Shown: positions 18,293 to 27,338, numbered from the stretch's first letter. The stretch: DNA of 64,000 nt from Dactylosporangium fulvum (GCF_025137375.1 NZ_CP073720.1:1884501-1948500), one strand, 5' to 3'. Numbers and translations: made by a program. Notes: generated by a model not told the origin, from the sequence alone.

Positions 18293-19804
18293 TCACAGGA
18301 CGAAGGCGTCGGTCCACAACTGCCGGGACCGCCCTGAGAGCGCCTCGAGCAGCCCCACCGCCTGCCCGTCGGTGAGCGCCGCGACGAAGTCGACGATCGC
18401 CCGGCCGCGGGCCATCGCCGCGGTGTCGAGCCGCGTGCCGGGCGCGAGGCCGTAGTCCTCGCCGGTCAGCCCCGCCACCTCGGACTGCGCCAGCTCGACG
18501 AGGTCGTGCAGCCGGCGCGGGAGCCGGGCCTCCTCGTCCGGGTCGACCAGCCAGGCGTGCAGGGCGTCGACGAGTGCCACCAGCAGGCGCGCCTGCCCGC
18601 GCTGGTGCAGTGCCAGGTCGGGCCGCTCCAGGACGAAGCGGTGGTGGATGAACTTCAGCACCTGTACCTCGTGCCACTGCGCGGCACCGAGGAGCACGTG
18701 CCCGGACCGTACCGGCGGATCCGGCTGCACATGGATCGCGTCGATCAGACGGCGGGTCCACCTGGCGGAGAACCCGGCGATGGTCTCCTCCGCGTCGATC
18801 GAGCCGTCGAACGGTACGGCGAGCAGGCCGCCGACCAGCTCCTGCCGGACGTGCTCGACAGCGGTGTCGAACGCGTCGTCGTCGCAGATCCAGTCGTCCT
18901 TGCGGTGCAGGTCGCGCCGCAGCAGCTCGACCGAGTGACCGGGCCGGCGGCTGGTCGCCCGCAGCGCCTCCACACTCATCCCGCGCAGCGTGGCCGCGTC
19001 GCGCCGCCAGGCGTTGAGCTCGGTCGACACCGGCCCCTGCTGGAGCACGCCGACCCGGTGGAAGTCCTCGAGGTCGTGGATCGCGTAGGCGATGTCGTCG
19101 GCGGTGTCCATGACCGACGCCTCGGCCGTTTGCTGCCAGTCGGCGAGCCGTCCGGCGAACGGCGCCCGGGCCTGCCGCAGGTCGGCCAGCTCCGTCACGT
19201 AGGCGCCGAACTTCGCCGAGCCGTCCATCGGGTCGCCGCCGGCGCCGCGGGGCGTCGGGGTGAGGTGCCGCGGGTGCGGGTCGGGATACGTGCGCCGCGT
19301 CCACGGGTATTTCAGCAGGGCCGCCCGCACCGCCGCCGTGAGGTCGAGCCCGATCGTCTTGCCGTCCATCCGGGTGCCGGTCACGATGCGGTACGACTGT
19401 GCGTTGCCCTCGAAACCGTCGGGCAGCCCGAGGCGCTCCCGGGCGACGCGGTCCAGGACCCGCTCGCCGAGGTGCCCGAAGGGCGGGTGCCCGAGGTCGT
19501 GGGCGAGCGCCGCGGCCTCCACGACGTCGGGGTCGCAGCCGCCCAGCTTGTCGAGCAGTTCACGGTCGCCCGACAACCGCTCCACGATGCCCCTGGCCAC
19601 GCTCGCGACCTTCAGGCTGTGCGTGAGCCGGTTGTGCACCAGCAGCCCCGAGCCGCCGGGGCTGATCACCTGCGTGACGCCGCCCAGGCGGGCGAAGAAC
19701 GGCGACGCGACGATCCGGTCGCGGTCCACCCGGAAGGGGTTGCCCGCAAGGTCGCCCGGTGCGACCGCCGTCCCGCCGAAAAGCCGTTCCTCACGAAGAT
19801 CCAT
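18293..19804 (-). CDS. dgt: Deoxyguanosinetriphosphate triphosphohydrolase-like HD-domain protein
   Basis: 503 residues. The metal-binding HD motif is AALAHDLGHPPFGHLGE with an upstream His in HNRLTHSLKV and later Asp in MDTADDIAYAIHD. These are the landmarks of dGTPase/SAMHD-like enzymes that hydrolyse dNTPs to nucleoside and triphosphate, controlling dNTP pools. The conserved N-terminal context, GVTQVISPGG, fits the actinobacterial dgt subgroup. It lies 16 bases from the acetyltransferase gene and is probably its own unit. Confidence 0.9.
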   Translation of the reverse strand: MDLREERLFGGTAVAPGDLAGNPFRVDRDRIVASPFFARLGGVTQVISPGGSGLLVHNRLTHSLKVASVARGIVERLSGDRELLDKLGGCDPDVVEAAALAHDLGHPPFGHLGERVLDRVARERLGLPDGFEGNAQSYRIVTGTRMDGKTIGLDLTAAVRAALLKYPWTRRTYPDPHPRHLTPTPRGAGGDPMDGSAKFGAYVTELADLRQARAPFAGRLADWQQTAEASVMDTADDIAYAIHDLEDFHRVGVLQQGPVSTELNAWRRDAATLRGMSVEALRATSRRPGHSVELLRRDLHRKDDWICDDDAFDTAVEHVRQELVGGLLAVPFDGSIDAEETIAGFSARWTRRLIDAIHVQPDPPVRSGHVLLGAAQWHEVQVLKFIHHRFVLERPDLALHQRGQARLLVALVDALHAWLVDPDEEARLPRRLHDLVELAQSEVAGLTGEDYGLAPGTRLDTAAMARGRAIVDFVAALTDGQAVGLLEALSGRSRQLWTDAFVL

Positions 19805-19830
19805 ACCCGGGAGCCTACGCGGGTGGCCGC

Positions 19831-20727
19831 CTATGCGGGTTTACGCACCTCGACGACGAAGCCGCTGGCGACCTGCGATGCCATCGGATGGTGCGCCATC
19901 AGCAGATCGAGCACCTTCAGCGGGGAGAGGATCCAGGTCAGGGGCAGGATCGCGTGGTAGAGCCTGGTGCTGCCGAACGACAGCAGCATCGCCAGCCACT
20001 CCTGAAACACCCAGATCATGCCCGAGGTCGGGCCGGCGCCGACCTTGACGTCGAGCACCTCGAACTGCGGGAACTGCTCCCTGAGCCCCACCTCGGTGTA
20101 GCGCTGGAAATCGTAGGGCGAGGCGTGGAACGGCTGCATGAACGGCACGAACACCAGCATCCGGCCGCCCGGCCGCAGCACCCGGTGCATCTCGGCGACG
20201 TGGTTGGCCGGGTCCGGCACGTGCTCCAGGACCGCGATGCTCACCCCGCCCGCGAGGCTGTTGTCGGCCAGCGGCAGCCGGCGCAGGTCGGTGACGATGT
20301 CGACGTTGCCGTAGGAACCGCCGTCCATGCAGATGACGCGCTCGTCCCGGCGGTGCGTGCCGCATCCGAAGTCGGCGACCAGGTCGCGGTCGAGGTCGAA
20401 GCTCTTCAGGAAGCCGGCGATCGCACCGGGGCGGTCCATGACCGGCGAGAGGACCTTGATGGCCGTCGGGTAGACCTTGTGGAAGCGGGTCTTGACGAAC
20501 TCCTTGACCCGGTTCAGCGCGTCGGCCTCGAGTTCCTCCGACTCGAAGCCGCCGAACCTGAACCGGGTGCCCTCGCGCCGGCCGGTGGTGCCGCAGCCGC
20601 CGCAGGCGACGGTGCCGCGCAGCGGCGCGTGACAGGCAGGGCAGGCCAGCACCTCGGCGAGCCGGGCGTGCCGGGCCGCCGCGGACGGGGCGATCAGGGG
20701 CGTGTCGGTGACAGTGTTGTTCATCAT
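19831..20727 (-). CDS. Class I SAM-dependent methyltransferase with N-terminal zinc-ribbon-like segment
   Basis: 298 residues from the first of two ATGs (20727, 20724), 2 bases after the upstream stop. Residues about 28-52 contain two CxxC pairs (CPACHAPL and CGGCGTTG), a Trm112-like zinc ribbon. The methyltransferase core follows: VADFGCGTHRRDE (motif I), VDIVTDLRRLPLADNS, and VSIAVLEHVPDP. The second half has several hydrophobic segments and may touch the membrane. It pairs with a polytopic membrane protein, which suggests modification of a lipid-linked or surface glycan; this is inference. Confidence 0.8.
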   Translation of the reverse strand: MMNNTVTDTPLIAPSAAARHARLAEVLACPACHAPLRGTVACGGCGTTGRREGTRFRFGGFESEELEADALNRVKEFVKTRFHKVYPTAIKVLSPVMDRPGAIAGFLKSFDLDRDLVADFGCGTHRRDERVICMDGGSYGNVDIVTDLRRLPLADNSLAGGVSIAVLEHVPDPANHVAEMHRVLRPGGRMLVFVPFMQPFHASPYDFQRYTEVGLREQFPQFEVLDVKVGAGPTSGMIWVFQEWLAMLLSFGSTRLYHAILPLTWILSPLKVLDLLMAHHPMASQVASGFVVEVRKPA

Positions 20728-20729
20728 CC

Positions 20730-23093
20730 TCAGCGCTCGATCTCGTAGACGGCGATCCCGCCCGCCCGGAATCGGAACTTCGCAACATCGGCCAGGCCGG
20801 GGTTCGGCGTCTCGTAGGTTTCGTCCACCATCAGCCACCGGACCTTGTACACGTCGTGCAGCTTGCCGATCGTGGCGGCCGACGGATCGTGGAACGCCGC
20901 GTCGTTGTCGGCCAGCTTCTGCTCGTCCCAGAACGGGACGTAGACGGCGTTGAGTTTCGTCTCCGCCGCCATTTCGTGCGTGCGGTTGGTGAAGCCCCAG
21001 CTTTCGACCAGGAACCGGCGCTCGGTGTAGGCGGACAGGGAGAAGTGCCGGTTGTCGCAGCCCTCCGGGCGGTCCTTGCCGATCAGGCAGTGCGCGTTGG
21101 TGGCGACCATGTCGTCCGGGTCGGAGTGGTCGCGCAGCCAGCGCCCGGCCTTCTCGCTGCCCGGGGTGATGTACCGGTCGGACAGCGTGACACCGCGGAA
21201 GCCGGTCGTCGAGGCCTCGCGGCTGGTCAGGTAGAGGTGGACGGCGGTGCCGACCAGGCAGACGCCGGTGAGCACCGCCGCGACGAGCGTCTGCTTCGCG
21301 GGAAGGCGGCGGGAGCGGTGAATGACGAACACCACGACGCCCACCAGGGCGGTGATCAGCAGGTACGGCCAGACGAGCTGCCAGGCGGTGGCCACGTAGC
21401 CGCCGGTGACCGTGATCCTGGGGGTGCGCTGCGAGCCCAGTCCGCGCACGCCGATCATGATGAGCGCCCCGGTGGCCACGGCACCGTAGACCGCGATCAG
21501 CGTGCGGCGCCGGGGCAGGCCGGGCGGCATGACGAGAGCGAGGCCGACCGCCGCCGCGAGGGAGAGATACGGGCGGCCGGAGACCATGAACCAGCCCTCG
21601 GCGCCGCCGTCGTGTCCGAAGATCATCAGCGCGCCGACGCCGGAAAGGCCGATGCCGAGCATGAGGATGACCGGATCGGCGGCGATCCGCAGATCGGGCC
21701 GGCGGCCCTTGACGAGTCGCGCGAGGCCGAGCAGCCCGGGCCAGATGAAGGCCCAGCAGAGCAGCGTGATCAGCGTGACGAAGACGAGCCGCCACAGTGC
21801 GGGGGAGGGGTCGGGCTGGGCGAAGCCGGTCGAAAACGGCGCGCCGGAGATCTGCGCGAAGTGCAGCGGGTCGATCGCCATGCCCTGCGCGGCGCCGCCG
21901 AACAGCACGAACTGCGCGAAGAGCAGCGCGACGAAGGTCAGGCCGGCGGCGAACAGCGCGCCCCGGTGGACACGCCGGCGGGTCAGGACCCGGGTCACGA
22001 CGACGAGCAGCAGGCCGGCGAGCAGCATCGGCAGGAAGGTCGCCTTGGCGCCGGTGACCGCCGCGGTCAGCAGCACGACGAGTGCCCAGCGCAGGCGGGT
22101 GCTCTCGGCCAGCGCCTCGACCAGCACGAGCGCCAGGGCGGCGAAGAGGACGGCGCCGAAGGTCTGGGTGGGGCTGGTCCACAACTGGGCCCGCAGCGAC
22201 GAGCCGTCCTCGTAGGCGTTGGTGGCGAAGGTGGAGAACCAGCCGTTCAGCCGCCACCGGTACGGCGCGGGCGTCAGTGCGAAGAACGTGATCACCGCGG
22301 CCGCGGCGCCCGCCCAGTACTTGCCGGTGAGCCGCCTGCCGAGCACGCCGACGAGCACCAGGAAGCCGATGATCATCGGCAGCGGTGAGAGACGGATGAG
22401 CAGCGTATGCGGCTCGATGCCGGTGATCCACGAGGTGGCGGCCATCTCGGCGTAGACGAACCAGTGGTACAGCACCGGCTGGTCCGGCAGCCAGGGTGAC
22501 ATCAGCGGCATGTGGTGCTTCGCCTCGCCGAGCAGGGCGAGGTGGAACGGTGAGTCGGCATCCGGGGCGCGCGAGCCCGGCTCGACCAGGTCGTGGGTGC
22601 GGAAGAACCGGACGCAGCTCCAGTAGAAGAGGATCACGGCCGCCGCCGAGAGGATCAGCGACCACCAGAACGGGGTGCGGTCCTCCGGCCGATCGCTGCC
22701 GCGCCAGTGCCGGCGCAGCCTCGGCACCGCCGCGAAGGCGGCGACGGTCGCGACGGCCCACGCCACGGTGAGGAGCGGGAGGCCGAGCCAGCGGCACACG
22801 ATGTAGACGAGAACTTCACACGAATAACCGACCGCGAGACCGGCGGCCACGTCCTCCACGAACCACCCCGACCGGCCGCGGATGCCCCGCCAGATGAGCG
22901 TGCCCGGAAGGATGACGCCGAGGGCGAGGTACACCGCGAAGATCGCGATGGTGGGCAGCAGCACGCCGTAGTAGGCGAGACCGGCGGTGATGATCACCGC
23001 GACGGCGGCCGGGGGCGCCCAGGCGAGCAGCCGGCGGTTGGCCGGTGCCGCGGTGATGGCCTTCGGCGTGGGCATTTCCACCGTTGCTGTCAC
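20730..23093 (-). CDS. Polytopic membrane protein, possible GT-C-type glycosyltransferase
   Basis: 787 residues from a GTG, with about 14-16 hydrophobic helices over the first ~600 residues and a ~150-residue soluble C-terminal domain. The large loop after about residue 160 has acidic and His residues (PDADSPFHLALLGEAKHHMP) in the position where GT-C enzymes carry their catalytic acid. The C-terminal part contains ITPGSEKAGRWLRDHSDPDD, which resembles the soluble domain of other actinobacterial surface-glycan membrane proteins. No exact family is recognised. It is cotranscribed with the methyltransferase (2-base gap) and preceded by a TetR gene ending 39 bases upstream. Confidence 0.7.
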   Translation of the reverse strand: MTATVEMPTPKAITAAPANRRLLAWAPPAAVAVIITAGLAYYGVLLPTIAIFAVYLALGVILPGTLIWRGIRGRSGWFVEDVAAGLAVGYSCEVLVYIVCRWLGLPLLTVAWAVATVAAFAAVPRLRRHWRGSDRPEDRTPFWWSLILSAAAVILFYWSCVRFFRTHDLVEPGSRAPDADSPFHLALLGEAKHHMPLMSPWLPDQPVLYHWFVYAEMAATSWITGIEPHTLLIRLSPLPMIIGFLVLVGVLGRRLTGKYWAGAAAAVITFFALTPAPYRWRLNGWFSTFATNAYEDGSSLRAQLWTSPTQTFGAVLFAALALVLVEALAESTRLRWALVVLLTAAVTGAKATFLPMLLAGLLLVVVTRVLTRRRVHRGALFAAGLTFVALLFAQFVLFGGAAQGMAIDPLHFAQISGAPFSTGFAQPDPSPALWRLVFVTLITLLCWAFIWPGLLGLARLVKGRRPDLRIAADPVILMLGIGLSGVGALMIFGHDGGAEGWFMVSGRPYLSLAAAVGLALVMPPGLPRRRTLIAVYGAVATGALIMIGVRGLGSQRTPRITVTGGYVATAWQLVWPYLLITALVGVVVFVIHRSRRLPAKQTLVAAVLTGVCLVGTAVHLYLTSREASTTGFRGVTLSDRYITPGSEKAGRWLRDHSDPDDMVATNAHCLIGKDRPEGCDNRHFSLSAYTERRFLVESWGFTNRTHEMAAETKLNAVYVPFWDEQKLADNDAAFHDPSAATIGKLHDVYKVRWLMVDETYETPNPGLADVAKFRFRAGGIAVYEIER

Positions 23094-23132
23094 GCGATCC
23101 GCCCGTTCCTCGAAAATGACCGTCGTACCTTC

Positions 23133-23984
23133 TCAACGTGTGACGGTGGGGTCAGGCTGCGCTTCGTCGGCACACTCGCCGCCCTCGTCGCGCCGGCGGA
23201 TGAGCACGGCGATGCCGTCCATCAATCGCTCGAGCCCGAATTCGAAGTCCTCGTCCGGATCCCCCGCCGGCAGGTCGAGGATGCCGGAGGCGATGAGGTC
23301 GCCGACGGCCGGAAAGCGCCGCGGGTCGACGAGTCGCGTGAGCAGCTGTCCGTAGCCCAGCATCGCCTCGTCCGACGTCTCGCCGGCTGCCTGCGCCGCC
23401 GCGGACATGTCGGCGGTGATCTGCGCCCAGTGCCGCACCAGGCCGATGAGCGTCAGAATCGTGGACAACTTCTCGTATTCGCGGAGTCCCGTGCCGCGAA
23501 GGATGCTCAGGCCGCGATCCATCCAGGCGATCTGGTTGGGGGTCACCGGCGGGCCGCCGATCGCCACGCGCATGACCCACGGATGACGGCGCAGCAGCGC
23601 GAGGTGGGCGTGGGCGAACCGGTGGAGTCCGCTGCGCCAGTCCTCGCCCGGCTCGGCCGCCGGCGGCTGACCGGCCGCCGCGTCGACCATCAGGTCGAGC
23701 AACTCGCCCTTGGCGGTCACGTAGCGGTACAGCGACATGGTCGCGGCGCCGAGCTCCGTCGCGACCCGTCCCATCGAGACCGCGCCGAGACCCTCGGTCT
23801 CCGCGATCTTGACGCCCGCGGCCACGATCCGCTCCAGGGTGAGGCCCGGCTTGGGCCCCTTGCCGGGCCGGGCGCGCAGCCCCCACGCCGCGGCCAGGCT
23901 CGCCGGGAGGCGATCGAGGACCTGGTCGGTGTCCTGCCCTGTCTCTTGCGAGGTCTCTTCGTGCACGTCCGCTCTTTTCGCCAT
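23133..23984 (-). CDS. TetR-family transcriptional repressor
   Basis: 283 residues, long for the family because of a ~45-residue N-terminal extension. The helix-turn-helix is LTLERIVAAGVKIAETEG...VSMGRVATELGAATMSLYRYVTAKGELLDLM (about 48-95), followed by a TetR_C-like ligand domain. It is divergent from a DrrAB-type exporter, and the 81 bases between the starts hold two matching palindromes. It very likely represses the exporter and itself until a ligand (probably a drug-like export substrate) binds. Confidence 0.9.
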   Translation of the reverse strand: MAKRADVHEETSQETGQDTDQVLDRLPASLAAAWGLRARPGKGPKPGLTLERIVAAGVKIAETEGLGAVSMGRVATELGAATMSLYRYVTAKGELLDLMVDAAAGQPPAAEPGEDWRSGLHRFAHAHLALLRRHPWVMRVAIGGPPVTPNQIAWMDRGLSILRGTGLREYEKLSTILTLIGLVRHWAQITADMSAAAQAAGETSDEAMLGYGQLLTRLVDPRRFPAVGDLIASGILDLPAGDPDEDFEFGLERLMDGIAVLIRRRDEGGECADEAQPDPTVTR

Positions 23985-24002
23985 TGACTTCGGATCCTAC
24001 TT

Positions 24003-24021
24003 CTGCGTATAACTTACGCAG
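24003..24021. promoter_or_regulatory. TetR operator, copy 1
   Basis: The 19-mer reads CTGCGTATAACTTACGCAG and sits in a 23-base near-perfect palindrome (24001-24023). It lies 19 bases upstream of the TetR start and shares its sequence with copy 2, read on the other strand. It probably overlaps the tetR promoter. Confidence 0.75.
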
Positions 24022-24023
24022 AA

Positions 24024-24042
24024 GCGCGTATGTCATACGCAG
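24024..24042. promoter_or_regulatory. TetR operator, copy 2
   Basis: On the minus strand this reads CTGCGTATGACATACGCGC. It matches copy 1 at CTGCGTAT-AC-TACGC and contains a perfect 7-bp inverted repeat (GCGTATG/CATACGC). The operators are separated by 2 bases, so two repressor dimers could bind side by side and shut both promoters. Confidence 0.75.
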
Positions 24043-24065
24043 TTAACGATCCAGGGGGATGGGTC

Positions 24066-25013
24066 ATGGCAGACCTCGCGATCGAGGCCACCGGCCTCGC
24101 GAAGTCCTACGGGACGGTCAAGGTCCTTACCGGTGTCGACCTACGGGTCGCCCCCGGCACGGTGTTTTCGCTGCTCGGGCCCAATGGCGCGGGCAAGACC
24201 ACCACGGTGCGCATCCTGGCGACGCTCCTGCGCCCCGACGCGGGCCGCGCCCGGGTCGCGGGTCACGACGTGGTGGAACAGCGTCGTCTCGTCCGATCGC
24301 GCATCAGCCTCACGGGGCAATACGCAGCGGTCGATGACCTCCAGACCGGCGCCGAGAACCTGCGGATGATGGGCCGGCTGAGCGGCCTGTCCCGGGCCGA
24401 CGCCCGCCGCCGCGCGGCGGAGCTGCTCGAACGGTTCGACCTGACCGCCGCGGCGAGCCGGGCGGCCGGCACCTACTCCGGCGGCATGCGGCGCCGCCTC
24501 GACCTCGCCGCCGGCCTGGTCGCGCAGCCCGCGGTGATCTTCCTGGACGAGCCCACGACCGGGCTCGACCTACCCAGCCGGCAGGCGATGTGGGAGGTTA
24601 TCGCCGGACTCGTGGACTCCGGAGTCACCGTATTTCTCACCACGCAGTACCTCGAAGAGGCAGACCTGCTCGCCGACCGCATCGCCGTGGTCGACCACGG
24701 CCGCGTGGTCGCCGAGGGCAGCCCGGCCGAGCTCAAGCGCCGCTTCGGCGACCAGCGGCTCGACCTGGACCTCGACGACCTCACCACCTGGCGGGCCGTG
24801 GTCGAGCACCTCGGCGCCCGGGTGGTGCAGAGCGACCCCGACCGGCTCACCGTCGGCGTCACCACCGACGGCAGTGCCGCGCACGTCCGTGCCGTGCTCG
24901 ACGAGATCGACCCGCACCATTCGGCGGTCCGCCGATTCTCGCTGCACAGCGCGACGCTCGACGACGTCTTCCTGTCCCTCACCGGCACCGCGAAGGAGCC
25001 CACCCGTGTCTAG
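24066..25013 (+). CDS. ABC transporter ATP-binding protein, DrrA-like
   Basis: 315 residues from the ATG at 24066, with a GGGGGA ribosome site just upstream. An ATG at 24030 lies inside an operator and is unlikely. Walker A is GPNGAGKTTT, signature YSGGMRRRLDLAAGL, Walker B VIFLDEPTTGLD, and the C-terminal domain after about residue 220 is that of daunorubicin-resistance-type exporters (DrrA, with a DUF4162-like tail). It supplies energy for the membrane partner encoded next, with which it overlaps by 8 bases. The likely role is efflux of an antibiotic or other hydrophobic compound. Confidence 0.92.
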   Translation: MADLAIEATGLAKSYGTVKVLTGVDLRVAPGTVFSLLGPNGAGKTTTVRILATLLRPDAGRARVAGHDVVEQRRLVRSRISLTGQYAAVDDLQTGAENLRMMGRLSGLSRADARRRAAELLERFDLTAAASRAAGTYSGGMRRRLDLAAGLVAQPAVIFLDEPTTGLDLPSRQAMWEVIAGLVDSGVTVFLTTQYLEEADLLADRIAVVDHGRVVAEGSPAELKRRFGDQRLDLDLDDLTTWRAVVEHLGARVVQSDPDRLTVGVTTDGSAAHVRAVLDEIDPHHSAVRRFSLHSATLDDVFLSLTGTAKEPTRV

Positions 25014-25770
25014 CGCAACCGCTGCCGCGCAATGGCTGACGATGGGTGGCCGCTCGCTGCGGCTCAGCCGGCGCAACGTCGACGGCCTGATCCTCGCCCT
25101 GGCGCTGCCGGTGATGCTGATGGTGGTCTTCGTCTACCTCTTCGGCGGCGCCATCCAGACCGGCACGGAATACGTCACCTACGTCGTGCCCGGCATCATG
25201 CTGCTCTGCGTGTCGTTCGGCTCGTCCATGACTGCGGTCTCCGTCGCCAACGACCTGGCCGGCGGCATCGTCGACCGCCTGCGGTCGCTCGACGTCGGCG
25301 GCGCGGCCATCCTGGCCGGGCACGTGACCGCGAGCGTGGCACGCAACGTGCTGTCGAGCGTGCTGGTCTTCGGCGTCGCGTTCCTGCTCGGGTTCCGCCC
25401 GCAGGCCGACGCGGGGCAGTGGCTCGCCGCCGCCGGGATCCTTCTGCTGGTCATCGCCGCGGTCTCGTGGTTCGCCGCGGCGCTGGGCATGCTGGCCCGC
25501 TCGCCGGAGGCGGCGAGCGGCTACACCTTCTTCATCACCTTCCTGCCGTATGCCAGCAGCGCCTTCGTGCCGATCGGCACGATGCCCTCCTGGCTGCGCG
25601 GCTTCGCGAGCAACCAGCCGGTCACGCCCATCACCGAAAGTCTCCGCGGTCTCCTGCTCGACCAGCCGGTGGGTGACGCGCCGTGGCGGGCGGCGGCGTG
25701 GTGTGCCGGCATCCTGCTGGTGTCGATCGTCGCGTCGGCGGTGCTGTTCCGCGCGCGGACCCGCGCCTGA
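25006..25770 (+). CDS. ABC-2 type transporter permease, DrrB-like
   Basis: 254 residues from a GTG that overlaps the DrrA stop by 8 bases. Six hydrophobic helices are visible, with the typical ABC-2 features: VPGIMLLCVSFGSSMTA, a charged segment VDRLRSLDVG, and a re-entrant FLPYASSAFVPIGTMPSWLRGF loop before the last helix. It forms the membrane pore of the exporter with DrrA. Regulation is by the divergent TetR through the two operators upstream. Confidence 0.92.
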   Translation: MSSATAAAQWLTMGGRSLRLSRRNVDGLILALALPVMLMVVFVYLFGGAIQTGTEYVTYVVPGIMLLCVSFGSSMTAVSVANDLAGGIVDRLRSLDVGGAAILAGHVTASVARNVLSSVLVFGVAFLLGFRPQADAGQWLAAAGILLLVIAAVSWFAAALGMLARSPEAASGYTFFITFLPYASSAFVPIGTMPSWLRGFASNQPVTPITESLRGLLLDQPVGDAPWRAAAWCAGILLVSIVASAVLFRARTRA

Positions 25771-25773
25771 GCA

Positions 25774-25811
25774 GAACGGCACATGGTCGCCTTCGGGGCC
25801 ATGTGCCGTTC
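25774..25811. terminator. Bidirectional terminator between drrB-like and msrB genes
   Basis: Perfect 13-bp arms GAACGGCACATGG and CCATGTGCCGTTC enclose 12 bases (TCGCCTTCGGGG). It lies between convergent genes whose stops are at 25770 and 25820. Confidence 0.75.
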
Positions 25812-25819
25812 GGTGCTGC

Positions 25820-26227
25820 CTACGGCTTCGGGTCGAGTCGGATCGACAGGGAGTTGACGCAGTGGCGGGTGTTCTTGGCGGTCATCCGCTCGCCGCGGAA
25901 CACGTGCCCGAGGTGCGAGTCGCAGCGGGCGCAGCGGATCTCGGTGCGGACCATGCCGTGCGAGCGGTCCTCGATCTCCTTGACGGTGCCCGGGATGGCG
26001 TCGTCGAACGACGGCCAGCCGCAGTGCGAGTCGAACTTGGTGTCACTCTCGAACAGTTGCTCGCCGCACGCCCGGCAGCGATAGATGCCCTCGGTCTTGG
26101 TGTCGACGTATTCGCCGCTCCACGGCGCCTCGGTGCCGGCGCGGCGCAGCACCCGGAACTCGTCCGGGGACAGCCGCGCCCGCCATTCCTCGTCGGTCGT
26201 GGGCAGGCTGACAAGTGGCTCGGTCAT
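25820..26227 (-). CDS. msrB: Peptide-methionine (R)-S-oxide reductase
   Basis: 135 residues. MsrB landmarks are the zinc-binding CRAC and CARC pairs, the GWPSFDDAIPG loop, GHVFRGE and the catalytic cysteine in RHCVNSLSIRLDP. It reduces methionine-R-sulfoxide in proteins using thioredoxin. Monocistronic; convergent with drrB across a strong hairpin. Confidence 0.95.
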   Translation of the reverse strand: MTEPLVSLPTTDEEWRARLSPDEFRVLRRAGTEAPWSGEYVDTKTEGIYRCRACGEQLFESDTKFDSHCGWPSFDDAIPGTVKEIEDRSHGMVRTEIRCARCDSHLGHVFRGERMTAKNTRHCVNSLSIRLDPKP

Positions 26228-26429
26228 GCCTCAACGGTAAGCCCGGCCCTGTGCGGCGACCATTACGGCTTTCGAACGCCGGTCAGGACTGCCCGCTCCA
26301 GGATTTCGCCGGGCTTCGGCGCGTCGTTCCCGGGTGCCGGCTCGTTGAGCTGCTGGAAAGCCGCTATTCGGACTTTCTTCGCACAACGGCTCTGCTGACA
26401 CACCGGGTGATGATCGGGGTACGACAACG

Positions 26430-27338
26430 ATGAGGCTGCTCTACAAGGCTGTTGCGGTGGGCGCGGTGGGCGCCGCGGGCATCACCCCGCTGGCGGCGGC
26501 TGCCCATGCGGCACCGTCGCCGCAGGAGCACCGGGCCGGCGACTGTAGCGGGCTGCTGCCCAGCGCGTTGGAACTGTGCTCGGAGACGTCGTATCCCGGC
26601 GCGGCAGGCTACGGCGACGCCGGCCCGGCCACCCGGACCTGGGGCGACTGGAACCCCGACAGCTCCTACGGGAGCGCTCACGGAACCGGTGGCTCCGGTG
26701 GTCAGGGCTCCGGCGGTTACGGCTCCGGCGGGCACGGCTCCGGCGGTCATGGCAACGGCGGTTACGGCGGGCCGGGCGGTTCCGGCAGCGGTTTCCCCGG
26801 TGGTGGCGGCCCGGGTGGCAGCGGCAACGGTGTTCCCGGCGGCGGCACCGGCAACGGCACGCCGGGCGGTGGTGCCGGCACTCCCGGCGGCGGCATCCCG
26901 GGCGGTGGTACCGGCACTCCCGGCGGTGGCATCCCGGGCGGTGGTACCGGCAACGGCACCCCCGGTGGGAGTGTCCCCGGTGGCGGTGCCGGGCAGGGCA
27001 ACAGCGGCGGGGCGGCCGGTGTGCCGGGCGGCTCCGGCACCGGCGGCACCTCCGGCAACGCGACCGGCGTCGCGGGGGCGGCCGACACCGGCGTCGTGGC
27101 CGGCGAACTCCCGGTCACCGGGATGTCGTCCCCGCTCATGACCACGATCGGGTTCGCGTTCATCATCGGGGGCGCCGGCGTCCTGTGTCTCACCCGCCTC
27201 GGTGACCGGGGCGAGGAGTCCGAGCCGACGCAGGTGCCGTCGCCGCGGGATCGTGGGCCGAAAACCGGTGCCGCCCGGCACCGATCCCTGACCGCCCACC
27301 GCCGTCGGCCCAGTCCGCAGCCGAGCCGCCGGGGCTGA
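26430..27338 (+). CDS. Glycine-rich surface protein with LPXTG-type sortase signal
   Basis: 302 residues. A signal peptide ends at about HAAPSP. A short Cys-containing region follows (DCSGLLPSALELCSE), then ~130 residues that are almost all Gly/Ser/Thr/Pro (units like GGGTGTPGGGIP). LPVTG at 227-231 fits the sortase motif, followed by a hydrophobic helix and Arg. After this comes an unusually long basic tail (about 48 residues) where sortase substrates usually have only a few charged residues. It is probably covalently anchored to peptidoglycan. No sortase gene is in the window. No strong ribosome site precedes the ATG. Confidence 0.7.
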   Translation: MRLLYKAVAVGAVGAAGITPLAAAAHAAPSPQEHRAGDCSGLLPSALELCSETSYPGAAGYGDAGPATRTWGDWNPDSSYGSAHGTGGSGGQGSGGYGSGGHGSGGHGNGGYGGPGGSGSGFPGGGGPGGSGNGVPGGGTGNGTPGGGAGTPGGGIPGGGTGTPGGGIPGGGTGNGTPGGSVPGGGAGQGNSGGAAGVPGGSGTGGTSGNATGVAGAADTGVVAGELPVTGMSSPLMTTIGFAFIIGGAGVLCLTRLGDRGEESEPTQVPSPRDRGPKTGAARHRSLTAHRRRPSPQPSRRG

